Assembly (NCBI GenBank): GCA_022599775.1 | Contig: JAHZLQ010000014.1 | Span: 1 to 64,000, forward strand | DNA from: Gammaproteobacteria bacterium | GTDB lineage: Bacteria; Pseudomonadota; Gammaproteobacteria; Nevskiales; Nevskiaceae | Direction of reading: 5' to 3' | DNA: 64,000 nucleotides | Shown: piece by piece, positions 17,119 to 25,747 of the stretch | Position numbering within the stretch: the stretch's first letter is position 1 | Layout: the number at the start of each line of letters is the position of its first letter | Notes under the pieces: model-generated | Databases searched by the model: none | What the model saw: only the letters and a program-made list of their open reading frames with translations | Told to the model about the DNA's origin: nothing | Position numbers and translations under genes: made by a program

Positions 17119-18327
17119 ATGGACCTCAACTATTCCCCGGAAGAAGAAAGCTTCCGCCAGGAAATCGGCGACTTCTGCCGCGCCGAGCTGCCGCCGGCGA
17201 TTGCCGCCAAGGTGCTCGGCGGCCAGCGCCTGCACAAGCAGGACATCGCCGGCTGGCAGAAAATCCTGCACAAGAAAGGCTGGGCCGGCTACCAGTGGCC
17301 CAAGGCCTTCGGCGGCTGCGAATGGGACGCCACGCAGCAATCGATCTTCGACGAGGAGACCGCCCTGCACGGCGCGCCGCGGCTGCTGCCGTTCGGCCTG
17401 AAGATGGTCGCACCGGTGATCATGGCCTTCGGCAACCGCGAGCAGCAGGAACGCTTCCTGCCACGAATACTCGCGGCCGAGGACTGGTGGTGCCAGGGCT
17501 ATTCGGAACCGGGCGCCGGCTCCGATCTGGCCTCGCTCAAGACCCGCGCCGAACGTCGCGGCGACCACTACATCGTCAACGGCCAGAAAACCTGGAACAC
17601 CCTGGGTCAGTACGCCGACTGGATATTCTGTCTGGTGCGCACCGCCAGTGAAGGCCGCAAGCAGGAAGGTATCTCCTTTCTGCTGATCGACATGAAGACA
17701 CCGGGCATCACGGTGCGTCCGATCATCACCCTGGATGGCGAACACGAGATCAACGAAGTCTGGTTCGAGGACGTGGCAGTGCCGGCCGAAAACCTCATCG
17801 GTGAGGAGAACAAGGGCTGGACCTATGCCAAGTTCCTGCTCGGGCACGAGCGCGCCAACATCGCCGGCATCGGCGCCAGCAAACGCGAGCTGGTGCGGCT
17901 CAAGGAACTGGCGCGGGCCACGCTCAGCGGCGGCAAACCACTGATCGAGGATGCGCGCTTCCGCGATCGCATCGCCCAGGTCGAACTGGAGCTGCGTGCG
18001 CTGGAGATCACCAACATGCGCATGCTCGCGGCGGAAAAGGAAAAGCGCGCGCCGGGGCCTGAAGCCTCCATGCTCAAGATTCGCGGCTCCGAAATCCAGC
18101 AGACGCTGACCGAACTGATGATGCAGGCGGTGGGACCGCAGGCTCTGCCGTTTCTGTTCGAAGCGATGGAAGCCGGCTGGCAGGGCGAACCGGTGGGCAC
18201 GGACGGCTGGGCCGAAACCATCGCGCCGCTGGCGCCGAGCTACTTCAACTACCGCAAGGTCTCGATCTACGGTGGTTCCAACGAAATCCAGAAGAACATC
18301 ATCAGCCGCATCGTGCTGGGATTTTAG
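17119..18327 (+). CDS. Acyl-CoA dehydrogenase, first of a tandem pair
   Basis: A 402-residue acyl-CoA dehydrogenase. It has the FAD-binding blocks CQGYSEPGAGSDLASLKT and GQKTWNTLGQYADWIF and the C-terminal YGGSNEIQKNIISRIVLG, where the more common YEGT glutamate is replaced by glycine, so the catalytic base, if any, lies elsewhere. It is followed after nine bases by a second, shorter dehydrogenase. Such pairs in sterol and bile-acid degraders form mixed tetramers (ChsE-type), so a heteromeric enzyme acting on a bulky or branched acyl-CoA is possible here. Confidence 0.9.
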   Translation: MDLNYSPEEESFRQEIGDFCRAELPPAIAAKVLGGQRLHKQDIAGWQKILHKKGWAGYQWPKAFGGCEWDATQQSIFDEETALHGAPRLLPFGLKMVAPVIMAFGNREQQERFLPRILAAEDWWCQGYSEPGAGSDLASLKTRAERRGDHYIVNGQKTWNTLGQYADWIFCLVRTASEGRKQEGISFLLIDMKTPGITVRPIITLDGEHEINEVWFEDVAVPAENLIGEENKGWTYAKFLLGHERANIAGIGASKRELVRLKELARATLSGGKPLIEDARFRDRIAQVELELRALEITNMRMLAAEKEKRAPGPEASMLKIRGSEIQQTLTELMMQAVGPQALPFLFEAMEAGWQGEPVGTDGWAETIAPLAPSYFNYRKVSIYGGSNEIQKNIISRIVLGF

Positions 18328-18336
18328 GGCCTGACC

Positions 18337-19479
18337 ATGAACTTCAATTTCAGCGAAGAACAGGAATTGCTGCGCGACACGCTCGCCAGCTTCATCAAGC
18401 GCGACTACGACTTCGAGGCGCGCCGCGGAATTCTCGAGTCCGAGGCCGGCTGGTCGCGAGACAGCTGGACCACCCTGGCGGACATGGGGCTGCTGGCCTT
18501 GCCACTGCCGGAGGAACACGGCGGCCTGGGCGGCAATGCCATCGACCTGTTCGTGGCCATGGAGGCCATCGGGCGCGGCCTGATCGTCGAGCCGTTTCTG
18601 GCCACCGTGGTGCTGGGCGCCGGCCTCGTCGCGCGTGCCGGCACCGAATCGCAGCAGGCCCAGGTTCTGCCGGCTGTGGCCTCCGGCGAATGCCTGCTGG
18701 CCTATGCGCATGGCGAGCACGCCGCGCGCTATGTGCTGAGCCACGTCGAAACCCGCGCGCGTGCCGACGGCGACGGCTGGGTGATCGACGGTGCCAAGAC
18801 CGTCGTGCTGCACGGCGCCCAGGCCGACAAATTGATCGTCTCGGCGCGCACGTGCGGCGATGCCGGTGACGAGGACGGACTGTCCCTGTTTCTGGTGGAC
18901 GCAAGGGCGGACGGACTGCACCGTAACGACTACCCGACGCAGGATGGCGCCCGTGCCGCCGAAGTCGTGCTGCGCGGCGTGCGCGTCAACGCCGATGCGC
19001 TGATGGGTGAGCTGCACCAGGCCTGGCCGCACATCGTGCACGCTCAGGAACGCGCCATCGCCGCGGTCTGCGCCGAGGCGATCGGCGTGATGGACACGCT
19101 CAATCAGGACACCATCGGCTACCTGCAGACGCGCAAGCAGTTCGGCGTGGCCATCGGTTCGTTCCAGGTCCTGCAGCACCGCATGGTCGACATGCTGCTG
19201 GCCACCGAACAGGCGCGCTCCATGGCTTTCCTCGCCGCCGTGAAGGTGGACAGCGAGGACGCCGCCGAACGCGCGCAGGCGCTGGCCCAGGCCAAGACCA
19301 TGATCGGTCAGAGCGGCCGCACCGTCGGCCAGGGCGCGGTGCAATTGCATGGCGGCATGGGCGTGACGCTGGAGGTACGCGCCGCCCATCTGTTCAAGCG
19401 CCTGACGATGATCAACACACAGTTCGGTGATTCCGACCATCACCTGGGTCAGCTCAGCGACGGTTTGCTGGCCGCATGA
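18337..19479 (+). CDS. Acyl-CoA dehydrogenase, second of a tandem pair
   Basis: A 380-residue member of the acyl-CoA dehydrogenase family, more divergent than its neighbour. The helical N-terminal part has MGLLALPLPEEHGGLGGNAIDL; the middle domain lacks the usual EPxAGSD block; the C-terminal part has YLQTRKQFGVAIGSFQVLQHRMVDM and VQLHGGMGVTLEVRAAHLFKR. Loss of FAD-binding residues in one subunit is a feature of paired heteromeric dehydrogenases, which supports partnership with the gene just upstream. Its stop overlaps the next start (ATGA). Confidence 0.88.
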   Translation: MNFNFSEEQELLRDTLASFIKRDYDFEARRGILESEAGWSRDSWTTLADMGLLALPLPEEHGGLGGNAIDLFVAMEAIGRGLIVEPFLATVVLGAGLVARAGTESQQAQVLPAVASGECLLAYAHGEHAARYVLSHVETRARADGDGWVIDGAKTVVLHGAQADKLIVSARTCGDAGDEDGLSLFLVDARADGLHRNDYPTQDGARAAEVVLRGVRVNADALMGELHQAWPHIVHAQERAIAAVCAEAIGVMDTLNQDTIGYLQTRKQFGVAIGSFQVLQHRMVDMLLATEQARSMAFLAAVKVDSEDAAERAQALAQAKTMIGQSGRTVGQGAVQLHGGMGVTLEVRAAHLFKRLTMINTQFGDSDHHLGQLSDGLLAA

Positions 19480-21272
19480 GCACGCCGCTGATCAACCGCC
19501 GCGACCTCGCCTTCCAGCTCTACGAAGTGCTGGACTGCGAGGCCCTGAGCGCGCGCGAACACTTCGCCGAGCACTCGCGCGAACAGTTCGACGCGATCCT
19601 CGACACCGCCGAGCGCATGGCCACCGATCTGTTCGCGCCGCACAACCGCGAGGCGGACGAGAACGAGCCGCAGTTCGACGGCGAGCGCGTGACGATGATC
19701 CCGCAGGTCAAACCCGCGCTCGACGCTTTTTGCGAGGCCGGCTTCATCGCCGCCACGCATACGTCCGACTGGGGCGGCATGCAGCTACCGCAGACCATCG
19801 CGCAATCGGCGTTTGCGATCTTCGACGCGGCCAACGTCGGCACCATGGCCTATGCGTTCCTGACGATTGGCAATTCCAATCTCATCGCCGCATTCGGCTC
19901 GGACGCTCAGAAGCAGCGCTACCTGCCGAATCTGCTGTCCGGCCGCTACTTCGGCACCATGGCGCTGACCGAGCCGCAGGCCGGCTCCGGCCTCGCCGAC
20001 GTGCGCACGCGCGCGATCCCGCAGGACGATGGCAGCTATCGGCTGGTCGGCACCAAGATCTTCATTTCCGGCGGCGATCACGAGCTGTCCGAGAACATCG
20101 TGCACCTGGTGCTGGCGCGCATCGACGGCGCACCGGCCGGAACGCGCGGCATCTCCTTGTTCATCGTGCCCAAGCTCCGCGTCAATGAAGACGGCAGTCT
20201 CGGCGCGCGCAACGATGTGAAGCTGGCTGGCCTGATCCACAAGATGGGCTATCGCGGCACGACCTCGACGATTCTCTCGTTCGGCGATGAGGGCGACTGC
20301 CACGCCGAGCTGATCGGTGAGGCCAATCGCGGGCTGGTACAGATGTTTCACATGATGAACGAGGCACGCATCGGCGTCGGCCTCGGCGCCGTGATGCTTG
20401 GCTACGCGGGTTATCTGCATTCACTGGCCTATGCGCGCGAACGTCGTCAGGGTCGCCCGCCCACGGCCAAGGACCCGAACACACCGCCAGTGACGCTGAC
20501 GGAGCATGCGGACATCCGGCGCATGCTGCTGGCGCAGAAAGCGTACGTGGAAGGCGGACTCGCGCTGTGCCTGTACGCGGCGCGTCTGGTGGACGAACAG
20601 CGCACCGGTACCGCCAAGGCCGCGGAGGAAGCCGGGCTGCTGCTCGACCTGCTCACGCCCGTGGTCAAAAGCTGGCCCTCGCAGTGGTGCCTGGAAGCCA
20701 ACCATCTCGCCATCCAGATTCACGGCGGCTACGGCTACACGCGCGACTATCCGGTGGAGCAGTGCTACCGCGACAACCGCCTCAACCCGATTCACGAAGG
20801 CACGCATGGCATCCAGGCGCTGGATCTGCTGGGCCGCAAGCTGTGGATGCGCGGCGGTGCGCCGCTGGCGCTGTTGCAGCGGTGCATCGCCCTGACGCTG
20901 GCCGAGGCGCGCGCGCGAGACGACGCGCAACTGACCGAACACGCGGACGCGCTTGAAGCGGCGCTCGGCGATGTCGCTCAGACACTGGCCGTGCTCGGCC
21001 CGGCCCTGCGGGACGATGCCGAACTCGCGTTGGCCAACGCCACCGTGTTTCTGGAGGCCTTCGGCCACGTGGTCATGGCCTGGGTCTGGCTGCGTCAGGC
21101 CGTGGCCGCACAAGGCGCCGACCGCAGCGGTGCCGATGAGGCGTTCTACGGCGGCAAGCTGGCCGCTGCGCGCTGGTTCTTCCGCTGGGAACTGCCGAAA
21201 ACCGCGCCGCAGTTCGCGCTGCTGCGCAGCCTCGACACCAGTTGCCTGCACATGCGCGACGACTGGTTCTGA
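19476..21272 (+). CDS. Large acyl-CoA dehydrogenase, FadE5-like
   Basis: A 598-residue acyl-CoA dehydrogenase of the long, C-terminally extended group. After an N-terminal extension come MALTEPQAGSGLADVRTRA and GTKIFISGGDHEL (FAD and substrate contacts), then IQIHGGYGYTRDYPVEQCYRDNRLNPIHEGTHGIQALDLLGRK with the catalytic glutamate in HEGT, and about 130 further helical residues. Family members act on saturated acyl-CoA of broad chain length. It overlaps the preceding gene by four bases and is the third dehydrogenase of the operon. Confidence 0.92.
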   Translation: MSTPLINRRDLAFQLYEVLDCEALSAREHFAEHSREQFDAILDTAERMATDLFAPHNREADENEPQFDGERVTMIPQVKPALDAFCEAGFIAATHTSDWGGMQLPQTIAQSAFAIFDAANVGTMAYAFLTIGNSNLIAAFGSDAQKQRYLPNLLSGRYFGTMALTEPQAGSGLADVRTRAIPQDDGSYRLVGTKIFISGGDHELSENIVHLVLARIDGAPAGTRGISLFIVPKLRVNEDGSLGARNDVKLAGLIHKMGYRGTTSTILSFGDEGDCHAELIGEANRGLVQMFHMMNEARIGVGLGAVMLGYAGYLHSLAYARERRQGRPPTAKDPNTPPVTLTEHADIRRMLLAQKAYVEGGLALCLYAARLVDEQRTGTAKAAEEAGLLLDLLTPVVKSWPSQWCLEANHLAIQIHGGYGYTRDYPVEQCYRDNRLNPIHEGTHGIQALDLLGRKLWMRGGAPLALLQRCIALTLAEARARDDAQLTEHADALEAALGDVAQTLAVLGPALRDDAELALANATVFLEAFGHVVMAWVWLRQAVAAQGADRSGADEAFYGGKLAAARWFFRWELPKTAPQFALLRSLDTSCLHMRDDWF

Positions 21273-21353
21273 GCGGCGACGCCGAGCCGGCGATTGTCGC
21301 CACCGCTGCGGCGCGCTAACGTTCCGGCCCCATACCCACCGGGCCAGCCGCAC

Positions 21354-22112
21354 ATGAGCCAGATCCGCAAACTCAGCGCCGAATCCCTGAAAGGCATGAA
21401 GTCGTCCAGACCGATCGCCATGCTCACGGCCTACACCACGCCGATCGCCCGCAGCCTGGAAGTGGCGGGTGTGCCGGTTCTGCTCGTCGGAGACACGGTG
21501 GGCATGGTGGAAATGGGCTTCGACAGCACGCGTGAGGTCACGCTGGATCACATGCGCTATCACATTGGCGCCGTGAGACGCGGTGCCAGCGAGACTCACA
21601 TCATCGGCGATCTTCCCTACGACACGGATGGTGACCCGGAGACCGCGCTGCACAGCGCGCGGCTGCTGGTCGAGGCCGGCGCCGACAGCGTCAAGCTCGA
21701 AGGTCCGAAGTACGCGGTGATCCGGCATCTGGTGGCAAACGGCATCGACGTCGTCGGCCATACCGGTCTGACGCCCCAGACGGCCAGCAATTTCAGGCAG
21801 GTCGGACGCGATGCCGAGGATGCGGCGCGCGTCGCCGATGAAGCCCAGGGCATCGCCGATGCCGGTGCCTTCATGCTGGTGCTGGAACATATTCCCGACA
21901 CGCTGGGAGCCGCCATTACCGCTCGCCTCCCGATACCGACGATCGGCATCGGCGCCGGCCCTGATTGCGACGGACAGGTCCTGGTCATCAATGATCTGCT
22001 GGGATTCGGCGACCGTTGGCCACCGTTCTCGAAACAGTACGCCTACCTCGGCAAGACCATCATCGACGCCGCGCGCGGCTACGTCGCCGAAGTCGGCGAC
22101 CGCAGTTTCTAG
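21354..22112 (+). CDS. panB: 3-methyl-2-oxobutanoate hydroxymethyltransferase (PanB-like)
   Basis: A 252-residue TIM-barrel protein with PanB motifs: LTAYTTPIARSLEVAGVPVLLVGDTVGMVEMG (metal-binding Asp in GDT), IIGDLPY, SVKLEG, VVGHTGLTPQT and the LVLEHIP segment where PanB usually has LECVP. The enzyme adds a hydroxymethyl group from methylene-THF to 2-oxoisovalerate in pantothenate synthesis. No panC is adjacent. Placement at the end of an acyl-CoA operon may link CoA supply to catabolism, or this may be a second PanB-like copy with another substrate. Confidence 0.85.
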   Translation: MSQIRKLSAESLKGMKSSRPIAMLTAYTTPIARSLEVAGVPVLLVGDTVGMVEMGFDSTREVTLDHMRYHIGAVRRGASETHIIGDLPYDTDGDPETALHSARLLVEAGADSVKLEGPKYAVIRHLVANGIDVVGHTGLTPQTASNFRQVGRDAEDAARVADEAQGIADAGAFMLVLEHIPDTLGAAITARLPIPTIGIGAGPDCDGQVLVINDLLGFGDRWPPFSKQYAYLGKTIIDAARGYVAEVGDRSF

Positions 22113-22132
22113 CGGAGCGCTCGACCGATCCC

Positions 22133-22609
22133 ATGCATATCCGTATCGACGACCTGAGCGGACCGGAAATCGCCGCGTTTCTCGAAGACCACATTCGCGA
22201 CATGAAGTCCGTCTCGCCGCCAGAGAGCAAGCATGCGCTCGATCTCGACGGTCTGCGCAAGCCGGAGATCACGTTCTGGACGGTCTGGGACGAACAGGTT
22301 CTGGTCGGCTGCGGCGCACTCAAGGAACTGGACAAGACGCATGCCGAGATCAAGTCCATGCGCGTATCCGGCACCCGCAAGCAGCAGGGCATCGCCTCGA
22401 TGCTGCTGCGACACATGCTCGACCAAGCGGCGGCGCGCGGCTATCGACGCCTGAGCCTGGAAACCGGTTCGATGCCGTTCTTCGAACCGGCGCGGAGGCT
22501 GTATACGAAATTCGGGTTCCAGCCCTGCGCGCCGTTTTCCGGCTACAAGGACGACCCCAACAGCGTCTTCATGAATCTCGACATCCAGCAACGCCAAGCG
22601 TCAACCTAG
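22133..22609 (+). CDS. GNAT-family N-acetyltransferase
   Basis: A 158-residue GNAT protein. It shows the beta4 strand ALKELDKTHAEIKSMRV, the acetyl-CoA loop TRKQQGIASMLLRHML, and the C-terminal LETGSMPFFEPARRLYTKFGFQPCAPF. The ATG at 22133 follows the panB-like stop by 20 bases, so the genes are probably co-transcribed. Its 3' end overlaps the convergent SDR gene by nine bases. The acceptor (protein or small molecule) cannot be told; relatives of the YafP/ElaA-like type are mostly uncharacterised. Confidence 0.88.
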   Translation: MHIRIDDLSGPEIAAFLEDHIRDMKSVSPPESKHALDLDGLRKPEITFWTVWDEQVLVGCGALKELDKTHAEIKSMRVSGTRKQQGIASMLLRHMLDQAAARGYRRLSLETGSMPFFEPARRLYTKFGFQPCAPFSGYKDDPNSVFMNLDIQQRQAST

Positions 22610-23371
22610 ATAGGCCTGCCCACCGTCCAGACCGATGCTTTGCCCGTTGAGGTAAGCGCAGGCGTCCGAACACAGCACCACCACGAAGCGCCCGATGTCC
22701 GCCTCGCAATCGCCGACGCGGCCTTGTGGCACGCTCGCGACGAAGGCAGCAGCGGCCTCGGGCTGTGCCTCACTCCAGGCGCGCATGGCCGGCGAGTTTG
22801 CCAGCGGCAGGATCGCATTGCTGCGGATACCGTCCGGTCCCCATTCGCAGGCGGCGGCACGCGTCAGTTGGCGCGTGGCCTCCTTGATCGCGGCATAGGC
22901 ACCGTATCCGTTCAGATCCCAGCGCCTGGCGGCCGATGAGGCGAGATTGATGATGCAGCCGCCGCCCCTGTCCATGGCATTTTTGAGATGCGGATGGCAC
23001 AGTTTCATCAAGCGGAACACCGCCAGTGGGCCGGATTCCCAGCCAGCTGCGAAAGCCTCGTCGTCTACCATCGACAGCGTCCCCAGCGGCACTTCCTGGG
23101 CGTTGTTGACGAGGATGTCCAGTCGGCCGAGCGTGTTCACGATCTCGTCCACACAAGCGGCCAGCGCCTGCGCATCGCGGACGTTGCAGACCACCCCGAG
23201 TGCGCGGCCGCCACGGCGCTCGATTTGCGACACTGTGTCTTCAAGCTTGGCGCGCGTACGGCCGCTCACAGCGACGGCGACACCGGCATCAGCCAGGGCC
23301 AAGGCAATGCCCTGCCCCACACCCTGGCCGGCACCGGTCACCAGTGCGACTTTTCCCGTAAGAGCTTGCAT
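22601..23371 (-). CDS. Short-chain dehydrogenase/reductase
   Basis: A 256-residue classical SDR: TGAGQGVGQGIALAL cofactor site near residue 11, NNAQ near residue 90 in place of the more usual NNAG, catalytic serine in INLASSAAR, and YAAIK as the Tyr-Lys pair. The C-terminus ends in GQSIGLDGGQAYLG. The ATG at 23371 is used because upstream codons have no family match. It lies between the acyl-CoA region and the steroid block and could serve either; hydroxysteroid dehydrogenase activity is possible but unproven. Confidence 0.88.
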   Translation of the reverse strand: MQALTGKVALVTGAGQGVGQGIALALADAGVAVAVSGRTRAKLEDTVSQIERRGGRALGVVCNVRDAQALAACVDEIVNTLGRLDILVNNAQEVPLGTLSMVDDEAFAAGWESGPLAVFRLMKLCHPHLKNAMDRGGGCIINLASSAARRWDLNGYGAYAAIKEATRQLTRAAACEWGPDGIRSNAILPLANSPAMRAWSEAQPEAAAAFVASVPQGRVGDCEADIGRFVVVLCSDACAYLNGQSIGLDGGQAYLG

Positions 23372-23458
23372 CCTGCCGCCACCCGTCAAAGCTGCGATCC
23401 GACGAGTCTGCGGTCTAGACACCGGACCGACTTGATCCGCTTGAGGTAGATGCGGCGG

Positions 23459-23788
23459 CTACCAGGGAATGCGCCGGCTGAGCACGTCGCGAAACATCAC
23501 GAAGTCGCCCATCAGGCTGTAGAACGGATGCTTGAACGTGGCCGGCCGGTTGTGCTCGAAGAAGAAATGTCCGACCCAGGCAAATCCATAACCAACCAGC
23601 GGCAGCAGCCACAGCAGGCTCCATGCACCGCTGATCAGGGCGCAGGCCAGGATCAGGATCAGGCTGCCAGTCCCGATCACATGCAGGCGTCGGCTGGTGC
23701 GGTTGGCGTGCTCGCTCAGATAGAACGGGTAGAACGCCGCGAATGAATCGAATCCGGTGTCTGCGCTCTGCGACGGTTTGCTGTCCAT
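23459..23788 (-). CDS. Mpo1-like (DUF962) membrane protein
   Basis: A 109-residue protein with the family signature FAAFYPFYLSEHANRTSRRLHVIGT, two to three membrane segments (LILILACALISGAWSLLWLLPLVGYGFAW) and the histidine motif GHFFFEHNRPATFKHPFYSLMGD. Yeast Mpo1 of this family is an iron-dependent dioxygenase that shortens 2-hydroxy fatty acids by one carbon. Conserved His residues are present here. The ATG at 23788 is favoured by GGAGG six bases upstream; a second at 23800 is possible. A link to fatty-acid alpha-oxidation fits the neighbourhood. Confidence 0.85.
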   Translation of the reverse strand: MDSKPSQSADTGFDSFAAFYPFYLSEHANRTSRRLHVIGTGSLILILACALISGAWSLLWLLPLVGYGFAWVGHFFFEHNRPATFKHPFYSLMGDFVMFRDVLSRRIPW

Positions 23789-23881
23789 TGGTGCCTCCAT
23801 CCGACAGACGTGCGTTGCGCCTGTTCGAAACTCGAATGCCAGAGTGCTCATTGTGGATGAATTGGGCGACAACGGCATTGC

Positions 23882-23970
23882 CTCGCGCAAAGGCGCAAAA
23901 GCGCGAAGAACCGCGTTGTTCTTATTCCTCGCTGTGCTTGGAGTCTTTAGCGTCTTTGCGCGAGACAACG
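23882..23970. repeat. Palindromic dispersed-type repeat
   Basis: CTCGCGCAAAGGCGCAAAAG on the left faces GCGTCTTTGCGCGAG on the right, making an imperfect inverted repeat of about 85 bases between the kstD stop and the Mpo1-like start. The motif of repeated GCGCAAAG units resembles dispersed repeats of other proteobacteria. It may also act as a transcript-end structure for the kstD operon. Confidence 0.5.
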
Positions 23971-23988
23971 CATTTCGCGCCCACCGAG

Positions 23989-25734
23989 CTAAGCCGCGCG
24001 CGCAACTTTGGCAGCCCCGGCCAACGCCACACCCGCCATGTCATGCGCGGCGATGTAGCCAAAGGTCATCGCCGGCCCCAGGGTGGCGCCCGGACCGGCA
24101 TAGGTACGTCCCATCACGGCGGCCGAGCAGTTGCCGATCGCGTACAGGCCGTCGATCACGGACCCGTCCTTGCGCAATACGCGTGCGCTGGGGTCGGTCA
24201 GCAGGCCGCCCTTGGTACCAAGTTCGCCCGGTTCCACGCGCACGGCATAGAACGGCGGCTTGGCGATCGGAGCCAGACAGGGGTTCGGCGACACCGAGGG
24301 ATCGCTGTAATAACGATCGAACACGGTGTCGCCCTTGCCGAAATCGGTATCGCGCCCGGTTTTGGAGAACTCCGCGATGCGCTGCACGCTGTCGCGCAGG
24401 CCACCCGCATCGACACCAATCTTGGCAGCCAAGGCATCCAGTGTGTCGGCACGCCAGTAGACGGTGTCGAGCCAGTCGCTCGGAAGGCGCCGGTCGGGCT
24501 GGATACTACCGGGCAGCATCGGCCCCATCGGGTACTTGCGCCGAAAGTCCGCGTCGAACACCAGCCAGCACGGCACGGTGGCGCCGGACTTCTCGTGGTC
24601 CCGATAGATCGCGTAGACGATCTCGGTATACGGTGCTGCCTCGTTCACGAAGCGCTGACCTTGCTGGTTGACCATGACGCAACCCGGCAAACCGCGTTCG
24701 ACGAACAATCCGGCCGCCGCGACCGTGCCGGGCACCTTCATCGTCGGCGAGCCCCAAGTGAGGTTCATGAACGCCACATCCGCGCCCAGTGACTGGCCGA
24801 TGCGAATGCCGTCTCCGACATTGATCGGCGGCGCCGCGGTCCAGGCCGATTGCGTCGGCTTGGGCAGGTATTGCTCCCGCATCTGCTGATTGGATTCGAA
24901 GCCGCCACTGGCGAGCACGACGCCGCGGGAGGCACCGATGCGCAGGCTTCGTCCGTTCTGCCGGACCAGCACGCCGGCAACCCGGCCGCCGACTTCGATC
25001 ACGTCGTCCAGCGCCGTGTTCAGCCACAACGGAACCTGGTTCTGCGCCATTGCGTGACGCAAGGACGCCACCAGCGCCTGCCCCAGGGTCTGTCGCCGGT
25101 CACGCGGGCTGCGTCGCCGCCAGCCGAAATCCAGCCAATACTTGGCCATCATTTTCAGCGTCAGCCAGATCCAGCCGGCACCGCGCGTGAACAGCGTATG
25201 TGCCTCGACCTGATTCATCGAGATGCGCCCCATCAGCTGCGTCCCCTTGTAGGCCTCACGCTGCTGATCGAACGATTCCCCAAGCTGCGCCGCGTCGAAC
25301 TGCCGCGGTTCCATCGTGCGGTAGCCGGGCTTGCCGCCCGGTTTGTCCGGGAAATAGTCCGGATAGCGCTTGACCGCGTCGAAGCCGATGCCGAACCGGC
25401 GCTCGAGGAATCGCACCATCTCCGGCGCGCTGCGCAGATAGGCCTCGATGCGTTCCTGCGGCACCTCGTCGCCGATCAGGAATGTCAGATAGCGCAAGGC
25501 TTCGTCGTAGGAGTCACTGCCACCAAGCGCTTCGATCTGGTCGTTGCAGGGAATCCAGATTCCGCCACCCGACACCGCACTGGTGCCACCGTAGCGGTCG
25601 GACTTCTCGACCAGCAGCGCGGACAGTCCCAGTGATCGCGCGCACAGCGCCGCGGTCATTCCACCCGCGCCGGAGCCCACGACCACGACATCGAACTGAT
25701 GATCCCACGTCCCTTCGGGCTTGCGTGAATCCAT
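23989..25734 (-). CDS. kstD: 3-ketosteroid delta1-dehydrogenase (KstD)
   Basis: A 581-residue FAD enzyme that introduces the 1,2 double bond into 3-ketosteroids. The FAD site VVVVGSGAGGMTAALCA is at residues 16-32, EKSDRYGGTSAVSGGGIWIP follows, and the C-terminal active-site block YAGPGATLGPAMTFGY begins at residue 545; its Tyr and Gly match catalytic residues known in Rhodococcus KstD1. The ATG at 25734 gives the family N-terminus. It is 13 bases downstream of the HsaA-like gene in one operon. A delta4-(5alpha)-dehydrogenase is the main alternative, but the C-terminal motif favours delta1. Confidence 0.88.
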   Translation of the reverse strand: MDSRKPEGTWDHQFDVVVVGSGAGGMTAALCARSLGLSALLVEKSDRYGGTSAVSGGGIWIPCNDQIEALGGSDSYDEALRYLTFLIGDEVPQERIEAYLRSAPEMVRFLERRFGIGFDAVKRYPDYFPDKPGGKPGYRTMEPRQFDAAQLGESFDQQREAYKGTQLMGRISMNQVEAHTLFTRGAGWIWLTLKMMAKYWLDFGWRRRSPRDRRQTLGQALVASLRHAMAQNQVPLWLNTALDDVIEVGGRVAGVLVRQNGRSLRIGASRGVVLASGGFESNQQMREQYLPKPTQSAWTAAPPINVGDGIRIGQSLGADVAFMNLTWGSPTMKVPGTVAAAGLFVERGLPGCVMVNQQGQRFVNEAAPYTEIVYAIYRDHEKSGATVPCWLVFDADFRRKYPMGPMLPGSIQPDRRLPSDWLDTVYWRADTLDALAAKIGVDAGGLRDSVQRIAEFSKTGRDTDFGKGDTVFDRYYSDPSVSPNPCLAPIAKPPFYAVRVEPGELGTKGGLLTDPSARVLRKDGSVIDGLYAIGNCSAAVMGRTYAGPGATLGPAMTFGYIAAHDMAGVALAGAAKVARAA

Positions 25735-25747
25735 GGTGTCGACCGCC

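Noticed and set aside
17113..19443. A 776-codon open frame on the minus strand
   Set aside because: It is the antisense of two clear acyl-CoA dehydrogenases, rich in His, Arg and Gln as expected from GC-rich shadow frames.
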